A stretch of 64,000 nucleotides of DNA from Cerasicoccus frondis (GTDB lineage Bacteria > Verrucomicrobiota > Verrucomicrobiia > Opitutales > Cerasicoccaceae): contig JAVDPC010000018.1 of the NCBI GenBank assembly GCA_031296915.1, forward strand, positions 1 through 64,000. Reading direction: 5' to 3'. The translations under genes were made by a program, and so were the position numbers. The stretch's first letter is position 1; the number at the start of each line of letters is the position of its first letter. Under the pieces are notes generated by a model. The model had not been told where the DNA came from. It saw nothing but the letters and a program-made list of their open reading frames with translations, and ran no database searches. This document shows positions 17,115 to 26,011 of the stretch, piece by piece.

Positions 17115-18758
17115 CTAGCTGGCCTGCTCCTGCGGGTTGAGCACGGTGTTGAGCTCGATCAGCAGGTTTTCGCGGTCGGGCGTGTAGATAAAGCGGTCGC
17201 TGCCGAGCTTTTCGTAGGCTTGCTCCAGAATGACGGCTGAAGGGCGGCGCATTTGCAGCAGCTTCTTCAAGTAGTTGCCCAGTTCGGCCGCATTACCCGT
17301 TTTGATCTCGATCTCGATCAAGTTGGATAAGGCTGATTGGTTCTTGGGATTGTTCTCGTAGGCTTGCTTGAGGACGCGTCGGGCCAATGCGTCGCCATTG
17401 AGCTGGGTAAAGCGCCGCGACACCGCCATGAGAGATTCGGCGCGGAGGTTTGGCTCCTGGAGAAATTGGCTGATATAGATGTCGGCCAGATTCATGTTTC
17501 CGACTCCGTAGTAGGCGACGGAGCGCAGGCTGTTGAAGATGGGGAGATTTTGCTCAAGCCAGTCTGGGCGCTCCTTGGCGAGTTCTTCACTGAAGCTGAT
17601 GGCGCCCTCGAAGTCCTTGGCGGTGATGTGGGACTCGATCAGGAGCAGGGCAAAAGGCGCGATGGGGAAGTCATTCTCAAGCGCCTGTTCATAAATGCGG
17701 CGCGCAAGGTCGATTTTTCCTTCGTCAGTGGCGTAGTTGGCCAGACGAAGCATGGCTTTCTCGTCATTACGGAATTGGCGGAGGATCGCATTGGCCTCCG
17801 CTTCCGCGCGTTCATCTTGCCCGGTCAAGCTGAGTGTGTAGAGCAAGTCGACTCGGGGTGATACGGCCAGTGGGGCGTCGATGTTGCGCAATACGGCGTA
17901 TTGGCGGGCTTTTTCATACTCCTCAAGATCGCGGTAGTATTGGCTGAGCTGTGCGTAAATGGGTTCGTTGGTCTGAAATTTGCCCAGGTTGGCCTCCAGT
18001 TTCGCGACTGCCGCCCGCTGTGCTCCGCGCTCCCAAGAGATTTTAGCCGAAAGCAAGAGGCCCTCGATATCGGACTCCAAGTCATATTCCTTCACGAAGT
18101 CCTCTGCTTCATCGAAATTGCCCCGATAAAGATGCGCGGTGGCTGCGGCCGTGGAGAGCAGCGTGGCGATTTCTTCGTTAGGGTTTTCGGCGAGAATTTC
18201 ATCGGCAATGTCAATGACTTCCTGGTCCTCCTGCTGGCGTAGCATGAGCTGGATGTAGCGCTTGAGGTAGGCTGGATCCTCGTGGGCGTAGGGCAGGCCT
18301 TCGCGCAAGAGCGTCACGGCGCGGTCTATGTCGCGCAGATTGGGGATGTAGATGAAATACTCGCTGACGAGGAGGCGCCCCTCCAGGTTTTGAGGGGAGC
18401 GCTGCACCCCTTCACGCAGGAATTTAAAGGCGTCGCCGTAGTTGCCATCCTCAAGCATGGTTTTGGCCATCTCGATTTGGTAGTCTCCAACCTTGGCCCG
18501 GTGCTCATCGCGGTGGAAGAGGATCGTAAACATGTCGGCGTACTCGACGTCATCAAACTTTTGCACCTCCTTGAAGAAGAAATACAACGCCGTCGCCAAG
18601 GTCACGTACCCAATGACAACCAAGCCTGCGAAGACGGCGAAGATGCGTCCCCAACGAAATCGGATTTGCCAACGACCGCTGGGGCCGCGTCTTCGAACAG
18701 CGAATCCGAGTAGTACGCTACGTTGCTGATTATTGGAGCCTGGGGTCGCATTACTCAT
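17115..18758 (-). CDS. Membrane-anchored TPR-repeat protein
   Basis: 547 residues. A basic cytoplasmic N-terminus (RRRGPSGRWQIRFRWGR) precedes one membrane helix (IFAVFAGLVVIGYVTLATALYFFF, ~39-62). The rest is helical repeats of TPR type, e.g. YGDAFKFLREGVQRSPQNLEGRLLVSE and KIDLARRIYEQALENDFPIA. It would be a scaffold facing the periplasm. It lies upstream of and divergent from the exopolysaccharide export genes, and such TPR proteins often occur in export or exosortase-linked polysaccharide clusters, so a role in that assembly is plausible but unproven. Confidence 0.7.
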   Translation of the reverse strand: MSNATPGSNNQQRSVLLGFAVRRRGPSGRWQIRFRWGRIFAVFAGLVVIGYVTLATALYFFFKEVQKFDDVEYADMFTILFHRDEHRAKVGDYQIEMAKTMLEDGNYGDAFKFLREGVQRSPQNLEGRLLVSEYFIYIPNLRDIDRAVTLLREGLPYAHEDPAYLKRYIQLMLRQQEDQEVIDIADEILAENPNEEIATLLSTAAATAHLYRGNFDEAEDFVKEYDLESDIEGLLLSAKISWERGAQRAAVAKLEANLGKFQTNEPIYAQLSQYYRDLEEYEKARQYAVLRNIDAPLAVSPRVDLLYTLSLTGQDERAEAEANAILRQFRNDEKAMLRLANYATDEGKIDLARRIYEQALENDFPIAPFALLLIESHITAKDFEGAISFSEELAKERPDWLEQNLPIFNSLRSVAYYGVGNMNLADIYISQFLQEPNLRAESLMAVSRRFTQLNGDALARRVLKQAYENNPKNQSALSNLIEIEIKTGNAAELGNYLKKLLQMRRPSAVILEQAYEKLGSDRFIYTPDRENLLIELNTVLNPQEQAS

Positions 18759-19186
18759 GGTTTCGAGGTTTGCGACCCACCTTAGCGGGTCAATCTAAAA
18801 GAAATGCCTAACCCCTGCTATTTTTGGGGCTGAGTGGAGGGCGTTGGTAGCGTGATTTACACCGATACAAGCAGAGATCGGCGCTCTTTATGGTACTTTG
18901 GTCTGTGTTTGCGCCGCTTGGGCCGGTGAGTGCGGCATGGCGGGCTGCCCTCCCGAAACCAAGTAAAATACAGCGCTCTGTGTGTATTAGAATCAGCTTG
19001 GCAATGGGGGTGGTAACCTGAATGTTACATTTGCAAGCAGTTGATGGGGAAAATATTGGAATTTTCCCTCTCTGGGTGGTACTTGGGCTTGATTTTTATA
19101 ATTCTTTCGCCCAAAGTGGTCCTCAAAGCCTTTACCAGACGAAGTTTTGCTATCTTCGGAAAATCATCCAGCTACATAGATAAATT
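18759..19186. other. Divergent intergenic promoter region
   Basis: 428 nt between the TPR gene and the outer-membrane barrel gene, transcribed away from each other. It contains a CCCC...GGGG mini-hairpin near 18810 and the TATAAT-centred dyad described separately. No reading frame of interest is seen. Confidence 0.5.
19083..19114. promoter_or_regulatory. Dyad bracketing a -10 box upstream of the polysaccharide export genes
   Basis: TTGGGC at 19083-19088 and GCCCAA at 19109-19114 form a 6-bp dyad, extendable to ACTTGGGC/GCCCAAAGT with one bulge. It surrounds a perfect TATAAT at 19097-19102, about 85 nt upstream of the barrel gene. A repressor binding here would cover the promoter. The -35 region is weak, which would suit a regulated promoter. 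Confidence 0.35.
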
Positions 19187-20434
19187 ATGAAATCCTTTGC
19201 TCAGAAAACCCTAATTGCAGCTGCCGCAGCCTTTAGCGCTGGCTCCATCGCCCAAGCAGCCCCGCTGGTGTCGATTGGAGATTCCGTTGACGTGTTTTTC
19301 AACGGCAGCACCAATGCTCAATGGCGCTCCAACCTTTTCTATACTGACGGTATTGACGATGCCGGCGTTCGTCGCCCCAAAGACAGCGCCTTCGTCTTCT
19401 ATGTATCGCCAGGCTTGGAAGTAAACATCGGTCGTAACAGCAATGCGAACGTGACGATTTATTTCCGTGAAGACTTTCTGTTCTATTCTAAGTATAGCGA
19501 TGAGCTCAACACCGAGTTGGCTAACCTTTACGTCGATGGCACTTACAACTGGGGCAATCTCGACACCTCGGCTGGTTTCTCCTTCGTGCAAAGCCAGCAA
19601 AACACCGCAAATACTGCTGGTGGCGCTTTCCAGGCGGACCTGGTAGAAACCGACAACTACAATGCTTACATCGATGCGGATTATGATATTTCCCCCAAAG
19701 CTTGGGTGAGCGGCGGTTTCGACTGGCGCCAACGGAACTACACCAATAATCAAGACTTCGGTAATCGTTATTCGGATGTGGATTACTACACCGTTCCGCT
19801 GACCTTCTTCTGGCGTGTGACGCCCAAACTTAGCGTCGGTCCTAGCTTCCGTTATCGCTACACCGATCCAACCAGCAATGCCCTGGGCACGCCAGCTGAT
19901 TACAATGACTACTTTTTTAATGTAGCCGTTAAGGGTGAGATTATGCCGAAGCTGGACATTGGTTTGAATGCAGGTTATCAGCTTCGCGATCCAAACCGTG
20001 ATCTCATTAATTCTCTCGGCGCATCTGTTCCTCAGGATTCACGTGGGCAGTTCTCGATTATCGGCGACGTAGAATACGAAATCACGCCTAAGTTACTGTC
20101 TTACGCATCTCTTTATCACGACTTTGGCGTTGGCGCCCAAGGTCAGACGACCACGAATCTCGGCGGTGATATCGGCGCGACATACTTCTTCAACAGCTAC
20201 ATCTCCTCCAATGCTGAGTTTGGCATGGAGAACTCGGAATACTCAAACACTGGGGGTCGCGATGACTTGACCACTACCGCTGGTTTCTCCGTCGTCTACA
20301 CGCCTAATGTTTATTGGCAGTTGAGCGCAGGCTACACCTATATCAACAATGATTCCAATGCGAACAACGGTGTCAACACAGGCGCGAACTTCCAGGCACA
20401 CACGATAAACCTGCAAGCTACTTTCCGATACTAA
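19187..20434 (+). CDS. Outer-membrane beta-barrel protein of exopolysaccharide locus
   Basis: 415 residues. The signal peptide (MKSFAQKTLIAAAAAFSAGSIAQA) has cleavage near residue 24. The mature protein consists of alternating amphipathic strands such as NVTIYFREDFLFYSKY and KLSVGPSFRYRYTDP, and ends in an aromatic residue (LQATFRY), the BAM recognition signature. It fits the BBP2-type putative barrels often encoded with Wza/Wzc genes, as here. It may form or line the outer-membrane exit for the polysaccharide. A strong terminator after the gene separates it from the Wza-like gene, so expression of the downstream genes may depend on readthrough. Confidence 0.75.
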   Translation: MKSFAQKTLIAAAAAFSAGSIAQAAPLVSIGDSVDVFFNGSTNAQWRSNLFYTDGIDDAGVRRPKDSAFVFYVSPGLEVNIGRNSNANVTIYFREDFLFYSKYSDELNTELANLYVDGTYNWGNLDTSAGFSFVQSQQNTANTAGGAFQADLVETDNYNAYIDADYDISPKAWVSGGFDWRQRNYTNNQDFGNRYSDVDYYTVPLTFFWRVTPKLSVGPSFRYRYTDPTSNALGTPADYNDYFFNVAVKGEIMPKLDIGLNAGYQLRDPNRDLINSLGASVPQDSRGQFSIIGDVEYEITPKLLSYASLYHDFGVGAQGQTTTNLGGDIGATYFFNSYISSNAEFGMENSEYSNTGGRDDLTTTAGFSVVYTPNVYWQLSAGYTYINNDSNANNGVNTGANFQAHTINLQATFRY

Positions 20435-20469
20435 GATTCGGTCTTATAAAGTCTGTTTGAACATTTTCC

Positions 20470-20511
20470 GGAAAGGAAGGTCTATTGCAGTGCCTTCCTT
20501 TCCTCTTTTTT
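20470..20511 (+). terminator. Terminator or attenuator between barrel and Wza-like genes
   Basis: A perfect 11-bp stem GGAAAGGAAGG/CCTTCCTTTCC (20470-20480 with 20493-20503) with a 12-nt loop, followed by TCTTTTTT. It stands 36 nt after the barrel gene stop and 19 nt before the next start. Confidence 0.8.
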
Positions 20512-20529
20512 GATAACCCAGTCTTTTCC

Positions 20530-21135
20530 ATGAAATCGCTCACCGGCTTTTGTCTTGTTCTTGCCGCCTGTCTCATGCCCTTGCTTGCTAGTGCTCAAAA
20601 TAGCGCCGCCAGCAAAAATCGAGGCCTGATTGGATCTAACTATACGCTTCAACCTCTGGATATCCTCCAGATGACGGTATACAAAGAGCCAGAGCTTGAG
20701 CAGCAAGTCCGCATCAGCCAGGAAGGCACGATCATTCTGCCATTGGTTGGCAAAGTTCACATTGCTGGTATGTCAATCAATGACGCCACCACTTTGATTA
20801 CGGACCTCTACAACCGCGATTACCTCGTTAATCCGCAAATTACGCTTCTCTTGCTGTCCTACACTGAGCGACGCGCCTATGTCCATGGCCAAGTCAATCG
20901 GCCTGGTCCGGTGATTATCCCTCCGGAAGAAACCATGACATTATCGCAAGTCATTAGCGCAGCGGGTAGCACGACGCGTTTGGCCAGTGATACGATTCGT
21001 GTTACGCGGACTGATGAGAATGGCAAAAAGACGGTGTTTGAACTGGATTTCGATGAAATTCTAGAGGACCCTGAGGCGAAAGACATCATCATTATGGATG
21101 GTGACTCGATCTTTATTCCTGAGCGAATCATCTAA
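20530..21135 (+). CDS. Polysaccharide export protein (Wza-like)
   Basis: 201 residues from the ATG at 20530. A signal peptide (MKSLTGFCLVLAACLMPLLASA, cleavage near residue 22) is followed by a poly-export domain (YTLQPLDILQMTVYKEPELEQQVRISQEGTI, ~37-67) and an SLBB repeat (RRAYVHGQVNRPGPVIIPPE, ~117-136). The C-terminus is MDGDSIFIPERII. It would form the periplasmic/outer-membrane export channel with the Wzc-like kinase downstream (51 nt away). The signal peptide cysteines are not in a clear lipobox, so lipidation is uncertain. An earlier in-frame ATG at 20485 falls inside the terminator and is unlikely. Confidence 0.88.
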   Translation: MKSLTGFCLVLAACLMPLLASAQNSAASKNRGLIGSNYTLQPLDILQMTVYKEPELEQQVRISQEGTIILPLVGKVHIAGMSINDATTLITDLYNRDYLVNPQITLLLLSYTERRAYVHGQVNRPGPVIIPPEETMTLSQVISAAGSTTRLASDTIRVTRTDENGKKTVFELDFDEILEDPEAKDIIIMDGDSIFIPERII

Positions 21136-21186
21136 GCTAGGTGTGGCTCTAAAATCCCAGCAAACTAATTTTCTCACTGCATTCAT

Positions 21187-23505
21187 ATGAGCGACATCGA
21201 TAAACGCAATGCTTCCAGCGAATCAGCGGGCTCCTATGGCGGCTATCAGGGCTATGGTTCCTATGGCAACTATGGTGGTGGCGGTTACTATTATGGATAT
21301 GGCTACAACAATCCAGGTTATGGTGGCGCCGATCAAGGCCCCTCGCGATCACTAAAGGATTATCTCGTTATCCTGCGTGAGCGGATTTGGTATCTCGTTG
21401 TTACTTTTTTCATTATATTTACGGCAACCCTGCTGTATACGTTTAACGTAACGGAGGAGTACCGCTCCACCGCCACTGTTCAGGTCCTGCGTGACGATCC
21501 TAAGATTCTGGATGACAATACGGATATTTTGGATAACCAAATCCGTGGCGTAGAAGACTTTCAGACACAGGTTGGCATTTTGCAAAGCGGTTCATTGATT
21601 AGCGCCGTAGCGGATCGCATTAAGGATGAGGATCGCGTAATCTTCATGGCCCCCTACAAGGACCAGTTTAGTCTTTCTGGGCCGCTTACCTTGGAGGAGG
21701 TTTTAGCTAAAAACCTGTCTGTCTCACCGCTTCGCATGACTTGGATCATCGCGGTGTCCTATATGCACCCGGATGCAACCATGGCGTCCAAGGTCGCGAA
21801 CTACTTTGCGGATGAGTACATCAACTACAACGTTAAGTTGAACATTGAGACCTCGATGCGGGCAGTGGAAGACCTGCGGAATCGTGCGGATCACCAGCGG
21901 GAAAAAGTTGAAGAGATTCGCGAGGAAATCAATGAGTACCAGAAAAAGTTTAAGCGCTTGAGCTTCACGCCGGAAGAGTATGCTGGATTCGAAGCCCAGG
22001 AGCTCCTCAGCCTGAAAAGCGCCGTGATCGAAGATGAGCGCATTCTTTCCTTGGCCGAACGTCATTGGCAGTTGGTTCAGGAGTACATGGAATCTGGTAG
22101 CCCACTATGGGATATTCCTTTCATCGCTGATATGCCTCGAATTTCGGATCTGCTTTCGCAGCTTTCGCAGCAGAATATCACTGTAGCGACTTTGAAGAAG
22201 CGCTATCGCGAGAAGCATCCAAGTATGATTGAAGCGATGCGCGCCATTGAAGAAACCGAGAAAGAGCTGAGCAAGGCGGTTTCTTCGGCCATCGAAAAAA
22301 CGCGCATCAGCTACGAGCAGGCGAAAAAAACATACGAATCGTCTAGTAAGCGTCTGGCTGCCAAGGAGCTCGATATGATGGACCTTGGAGAAATTGCCGT
22401 GAAGTATAATTCCATGCTGGATGACTTAGAGGTCAATAACGCACTTTACCAAGCCATGATGTCCCGTTACCAAACGGAAATGGCTCAGGTTGCCTTGGTG
22501 ACGGCTAATGCTCGGATTATCGACAAGGCCGCGCCTTCCAGCAAACCAGCTAAGCCCAATATTTTAATGAATCTCGCCATCGGCATGTTTGGTGGCATTT
22601 TCTGTGGGGCTGGTTTGGTGTTTCTGATCGCCTTGCTTGATGACCGCATCAAGAGCGCTTACGACATCGAAAATGCAGTTGGCCTGCCTTTGATTGGCAT
22701 TGTGCCACGCATTAAGCGCCTGAACTCTCCTGAAAAAGCGCAGGCAGTTGCGTCCAATGCCGAACGCCGCGTCACCGAGGCATTCCGTGCCATTCACTCT
22801 GCTCTCAAGCTGAATGAGGCCAGCAAAAAGGCTAAGATCATCCTGACTACGTCCACATCGCCTTCGGAAGGTAAGTCCTTTGTTTCCACAAACTTAGCGA
22901 TTACCTTTGCGATTCACGGAGAGCGCGTGTTGATCTTGGATGGAGACTTGCGCATGCCGAATGTTGGCAAATCGCTGAACATCGAGGACCGCACCGAGGG
23001 CGTGGTTAAGTACTTTGCGGGTGACTGTACGCTGGACGAAGCCATCATCAGCGAGCTGTATCCCAATTTGGACGTGATGCCAGCAGGCATCAAAGCCAAG
23101 AATCCGACTCAAATCCTCAACAGCCCGGATTTCGAGGAGCTCTTGGCCACCCTGAGTGAGCGATACGACCGTATCTTCATCGACACGCCGCCCATTGCGG
23201 TTGTGAGTGACGTGCTTACCGTGCTGCCTTTTGCCGATGGCATCATCTATGTCATCAAGTTTAATGCGGTAAAGCGCAAGACGGCGAAGTCTAACCTGCG
23301 TCGCATTATTGAGTCGAATACACCCGTGTTTGGCGCCGTCCTTAACCAGATCAGCGTAAATGTTGCGTCGTATTACTACGCGAACTACTACGATAAGTCC
23401 TACTCTGGCTACTATGGCCACGACGAGGAAGGCGACGCGATCGATGTGCCGATCAAGAAGCCAAGTCGTGCCAAATCTGAAGACGAAGCGGTCCCCCGTA
23501 GTTAA
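21187..23505 (+). CDS. Wzc-like polysaccharide co-polymerase / tyrosine autokinase
   Basis: 772 residues. N-terminal residues 15-47 are a Gly/Tyr-rich low-complexity segment with about 11 Tyr. The Wzz domain follows, with membrane helices at ~68-88 and ~457-480 and a long periplasmic coiled coil between. The C-terminal BY-kinase domain has Walker A SPSEGKS (~558-564), Walker A' VLILDGDLRMP and Walker B RIFIDTPPI. A terminal Tyr cluster (SYYYANYYDKSYSGYY) is the usual autophosphorylation site. It regulates polysaccharide chain length and export with the Wza-like partner. The N-terminal Gly/Tyr segment is not part of the known fold and is unusual. Confidence 0.9.
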   Translation: MSDIDKRNASSESAGSYGGYQGYGSYGNYGGGGYYYGYGYNNPGYGGADQGPSRSLKDYLVILRERIWYLVVTFFIIFTATLLYTFNVTEEYRSTATVQVLRDDPKILDDNTDILDNQIRGVEDFQTQVGILQSGSLISAVADRIKDEDRVIFMAPYKDQFSLSGPLTLEEVLAKNLSVSPLRMTWIIAVSYMHPDATMASKVANYFADEYINYNVKLNIETSMRAVEDLRNRADHQREKVEEIREEINEYQKKFKRLSFTPEEYAGFEAQELLSLKSAVIEDERILSLAERHWQLVQEYMESGSPLWDIPFIADMPRISDLLSQLSQQNITVATLKKRYREKHPSMIEAMRAIEETEKELSKAVSSAIEKTRISYEQAKKTYESSSKRLAAKELDMMDLGEIAVKYNSMLDDLEVNNALYQAMMSRYQTEMAQVALVTANARIIDKAAPSSKPAKPNILMNLAIGMFGGIFCGAGLVFLIALLDDRIKSAYDIENAVGLPLIGIVPRIKRLNSPEKAQAVASNAERRVTEAFRAIHSALKLNEASKKAKIILTTSTSPSEGKSFVSTNLAITFAIHGERVLILDGDLRMPNVGKSLNIEDRTEGVVKYFAGDCTLDEAIISELYPNLDVMPAGIKAKNPTQILNSPDFEELLATLSERYDRIFIDTPPIAVVSDVLTVLPFADGIIYVIKFNAVKRKTAKSNLRRIIESNTPVFGAVLNQISVNVASYYYANYYDKSYSGYYGHDEEGDAIDVPIKKPSRAKSEDEAVPRS

Positions 23506-23517
23506 CGGTGGACTGCT

Positions 23518-24519
23518 TTAGCGCTTACTGGCGCGGGTAAGGCGATCTCGAATGGCGTCGGCGACGCCTGGTCCGGGCTGCGGAATCTCGCAATGAATGC
23601 GTTCGATTTCGCTGTCTGTATCCAAGGCGCGTAGTAGGCCGAACAGGCAGTGGGCAATTTCATCTAGGGCGCCCGTTTCGCTGAACCAATAATCCCGGCT
23701 CTGGCTGGAAATTCCGGGACTGGGGCGCTTTAGGAAGATTCTTGCTTCGCCAGGCGCTAGCTCTGGCAGTTCACCTTGGTTGTAGAGCGACAATCCGGTT
23801 CGTGGGCTGTAGTGTCGCTCCAGCATTCCGGGGGCGAGTGATGCATCGCTCTGCGGGGTTGGCTTGGTGATTGGGCGGTCCAATACGGACGCCAGCTCCT
23901 CGGCTCCAATCGGCCCTGGCCTCAGGAGACAGGGAGCATCAGGCTTGCGTATGTCGATAATCGTGGATTCAACGCCGCTGATACACGCTCCACCATCCAG
24001 GATATGCGGGCAACGCTCTTTAAGAGAATCGCGCACATGCTGGGCGGTCGTCGGGCTTATGTAACCAAAAGGGTTTGCGCTGGGCGCTGCTAGATAAAGG
24101 CCGCTGACTTTAAGCAATTCCCTCATCACTGGGTGAGCTGGTTGGCGCACGGCGACGCTTTCGCGGTTTGCGGTGACCAAGCCGGAGACTTCGGGTTGCT
24201 TGGGCAATATCATCGTGAGCGGCCCTGGCCAAAAGGCGTCGCTGAGCTGCTGGACTACTGTCTGCTGGGCGGCGCTCAATTGGGTGAGCTGCTCCAACTG
24301 GCTCAACTCATGAAAATGGACGATGAGCGGGTCGATATATGGGCGGTTTTTGATCGCGAAAATGCTGCGCACCGCTGCCTCATTAAATGCATCGCCCGCC
24401 AGGCCGTAGACGGTTTCCGTAGGTGTCGCGACGCACTGGCCAGCCTGAAGGAGCTCGGCTGCCTGTCGGATGCCGGCGGAATCGCCGCTCAGGAAGGTTG
24501 GTAGTGCAGTTCCGTCCAT
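23518..24519 (-). CDS. sua5: Threonylcarbamoyl-AMP synthase (Sua5 type)
   Basis: 333 residues. The N-terminal YrdC domain has CVATPTETVYGLAGDAFNE, IFAIKNRPYIDPLIVHF and ESVAVRQPAHP. A C-terminal Sua5 domain includes PGMLERHYSPRTGL. It makes threonylcarbamoyl-AMP from Thr, bicarbonate and ATP for the t6A37 modification of ANN-decoding tRNAs. The two-domain layout marks the Sua5 rather than the TsaC branch. The start is followed upstream by the rpsR terminator, and it converges with the Wzc-like gene 12 nt away. Confidence 0.93.
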   Translation of the reverse strand: MDGTALPTFLSGDSAGIRQAAELLQAGQCVATPTETVYGLAGDAFNEAAVRSIFAIKNRPYIDPLIVHFHELSQLEQLTQLSAAQQTVVQQLSDAFWPGPLTMILPKQPEVSGLVTANRESVAVRQPAHPVMRELLKVSGLYLAAPSANPFGYISPTTAQHVRDSLKERCPHILDGGACISGVESTIIDIRKPDAPCLLRPGPIGAEELASVLDRPITKPTPQSDASLAPGMLERHYSPRTGLSLYNQGELPELAPGEARIFLKRPSPGISSQSRDYWFSETGALDEIAHCLFGLLRALDTDSEIERIHCEIPQPGPGVADAIRDRLTRASKR

Positions 24520-24520
24520 A

Positions 24521-24546
24521 AAAAAAGCGCCATGCGGCGCTTTTTG
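24521..24546 (-). terminator. Terminator of rpsR (bidirectional shape)
   Basis: AAAAAGCGCC-ATGC-GGCGCTTTTT, a 10-bp stem with a 4-nt loop and T runs on both strands. It lies 31 nt after the rpsR stop and directly upstream of the sua5 start codon. Confidence 0.8.
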
Positions 24547-24576
24547 AGGGTTTCGGGTTTTCTTTAGGCCAACAAC

Positions 24577-24768
24577 CTACTTCATCAGAAGCATGTTGCG
24601 CGCGCGCTTGATGGCCTTGGTTATACGGCGCTGCTGAAGGGCGGTCAGTCCGGTGATGCGACGCGGAAGGATCTTGCCCGTGTCAGTGACAAAACGGGAA
24701 AGTTGTTCGACGTCATTGTAATCGAAATCCAGCGGCGTGCGGCTTTGCTTTTTTGCTTCTTCGCTCAT
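24577..24768 (-). CDS. rpsR: 30S ribosomal protein bS18
   Basis: 63 residues containing the bS18 core: [50 protein letters not shown] (residues 13-62). It binds with bS6 to the 16S rRNA platform. It is separate from rpsF and rplI, unlike the usual operon, and followed by a strong terminator. No Zn-binding Cys is seen, which is the common Zn-independent form. Confidence 0.95.
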   Translation of the reverse strand: MSEEAKKQSRTPLDFDYNDVEQLSRFVTDTGKILPRRITGLTALQQRRITKAIKRARNMLLMK

Positions 24769-25078
24769 GGTGATAAATTGGAAAACGCTCCAGCAAAGCG
24801 TTTCATTCCGTTAATGCAAGAAAAAACTTTCCTCCCAGCGCACCAGCTGAGCCAACTGGTCCGGAGGACGGGAGTATTGTGCAGTCGTACCGCCAATGAA
24901 ACCGCTGAAATGGGTACGTTGCCCCGCTCGATGAGGGGGGAGGGGCACCCTAAATATAGGGCAAAGTGTTCTTTATCTTTGGGGCACAATGGTCCATCTT
25001 TAAGTTCTGCATGGGTCAGAAGGTTGATTGCAAGGGACAGCCTGAAGTTTAGCGATGCAGTTTCCACACATTACTGCC
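24769..25078. other. Intergenic region between rpsR and a divergent PEP-CTERM gene
   Basis: 310 nt with no supported gene. A short dyad CCCTA-AATA-TAGGG lies at 24948-24961. It should contain the rpsR promoter and the promoter of the gene starting at 25079, but neither has a clear consensus. Confidence 0.4.
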
Positions 25079-26011
25079 ATGAAGTTATTACATTTATCGC
25101 CGAGTATTATTGCCGGCTTGTTACTCTGTGTGCCCAGCATCCCCAGCGATGGCGCGGTCTATTCTTACTCGCTGATCACCGCCAATGCGGGTTGGTTGGA
25201 TCAATACAGTCTGGATACCAGTAACAACTTTGTGGGCAATGAAGCCTGCGTGCCCACTTCGTCGACCAACGCCATGACATACCTGCAGAACACGGCGCCG
25301 GAGTACTTCGGAACTGCCCTCACGGGCACAACCTATGAGGACTGGAAGGCAACCGACCAGACGCTCATCGGGCCGGACTACATGGACACTACCCCGGATC
25401 CTGACGGTGGCACTTACTACAACCATATCCCGTATGCCCTGAATAAATACATCCGCGAGGACAAGGGTTTCACGCAGGTCAATTTTGGCGGCATTTACCC
25501 TGTGGACACCTGGGGCGACAGCCCTTACGACAAACCCAGCTACATGCTCGACGGCGTGCCTTCGGGCCTCTACTTCGCCGAGTGGCTTTACCAGGGGCTG
25601 GCCACCATCTTTTCCATCGAATATTCCAACGGGGGCGGGCACGAGCTCTTTTTGACGGGGATTGACTGGGACGACGCCAACAACGACGGCATTGTCCAGG
25701 AATCAGAAAACGCGTTGCTCCACTTCATCGACCCACTGGACCCGGCATTTTATGGCGATGACAATTTGCCCAGCTCAGGTCCCAAGGTGACCACTGGCAG
25801 TATTTACCATGACGACAAAAGTGGCGGGCTGCTGCTGAGCTACGAGCAATACCATGGCGATCTCCCCTACACGTCAGATTACGAATTGGTAACCGGCAGT
25901 CACATCGTTGGCGCGTTCACGATGTCAGTGCCAGAGCCCTCGGAATACGCGGCCGCGATTGGCATCCTGGCATTGGTGGGAGCGGCTTTCTGGCGCCGTA
26001 GGCGTGACTAA
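25079..26011 (+). CDS. PEP-CTERM protein resembling a papain/C39-like cysteine peptidase
   Basis: 310 residues from the ATG at 25079. The signal peptide (KLLHLSPSIIAGLLLCVPSI) is followed by the mature region. The C-terminus has the exosortase sorting signal VPEPSEYA, a membrane helix (AAIGILALVGAAFW) and RRRRD. In between, three blocks occur in the order of a papain-like triad: Cys in NEACVPTSSTNAM (~residue 57), His in NGGGHELFLTGID (~187) and Asp in LHFIDPLDP (~217). A DANNDG loop may bind calcium. PEP-CTERM proteins are cleaved by exosortase and delivered to the envelope or matrix. The peptidase role is inferred from motif order only. Confidence 0.7.
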   Translation: MKLLHLSPSIIAGLLLCVPSIPSDGAVYSYSLITANAGWLDQYSLDTSNNFVGNEACVPTSSTNAMTYLQNTAPEYFGTALTGTTYEDWKATDQTLIGPDYMDTTPDPDGGTYYNHIPYALNKYIREDKGFTQVNFGGIYPVDTWGDSPYDKPSYMLDGVPSGLYFAEWLYQGLATIFSIEYSNGGGHELFLTGIDWDDANNDGIVQESENALLHFIDPLDPAFYGDDNLPSSGPKVTTGSIYHDDKSGGLLLSYEQYHGDLPYTSDYELVTGSHIVGAFTMSVPEPSEYAAAIGILALVGAAFWRRRRD

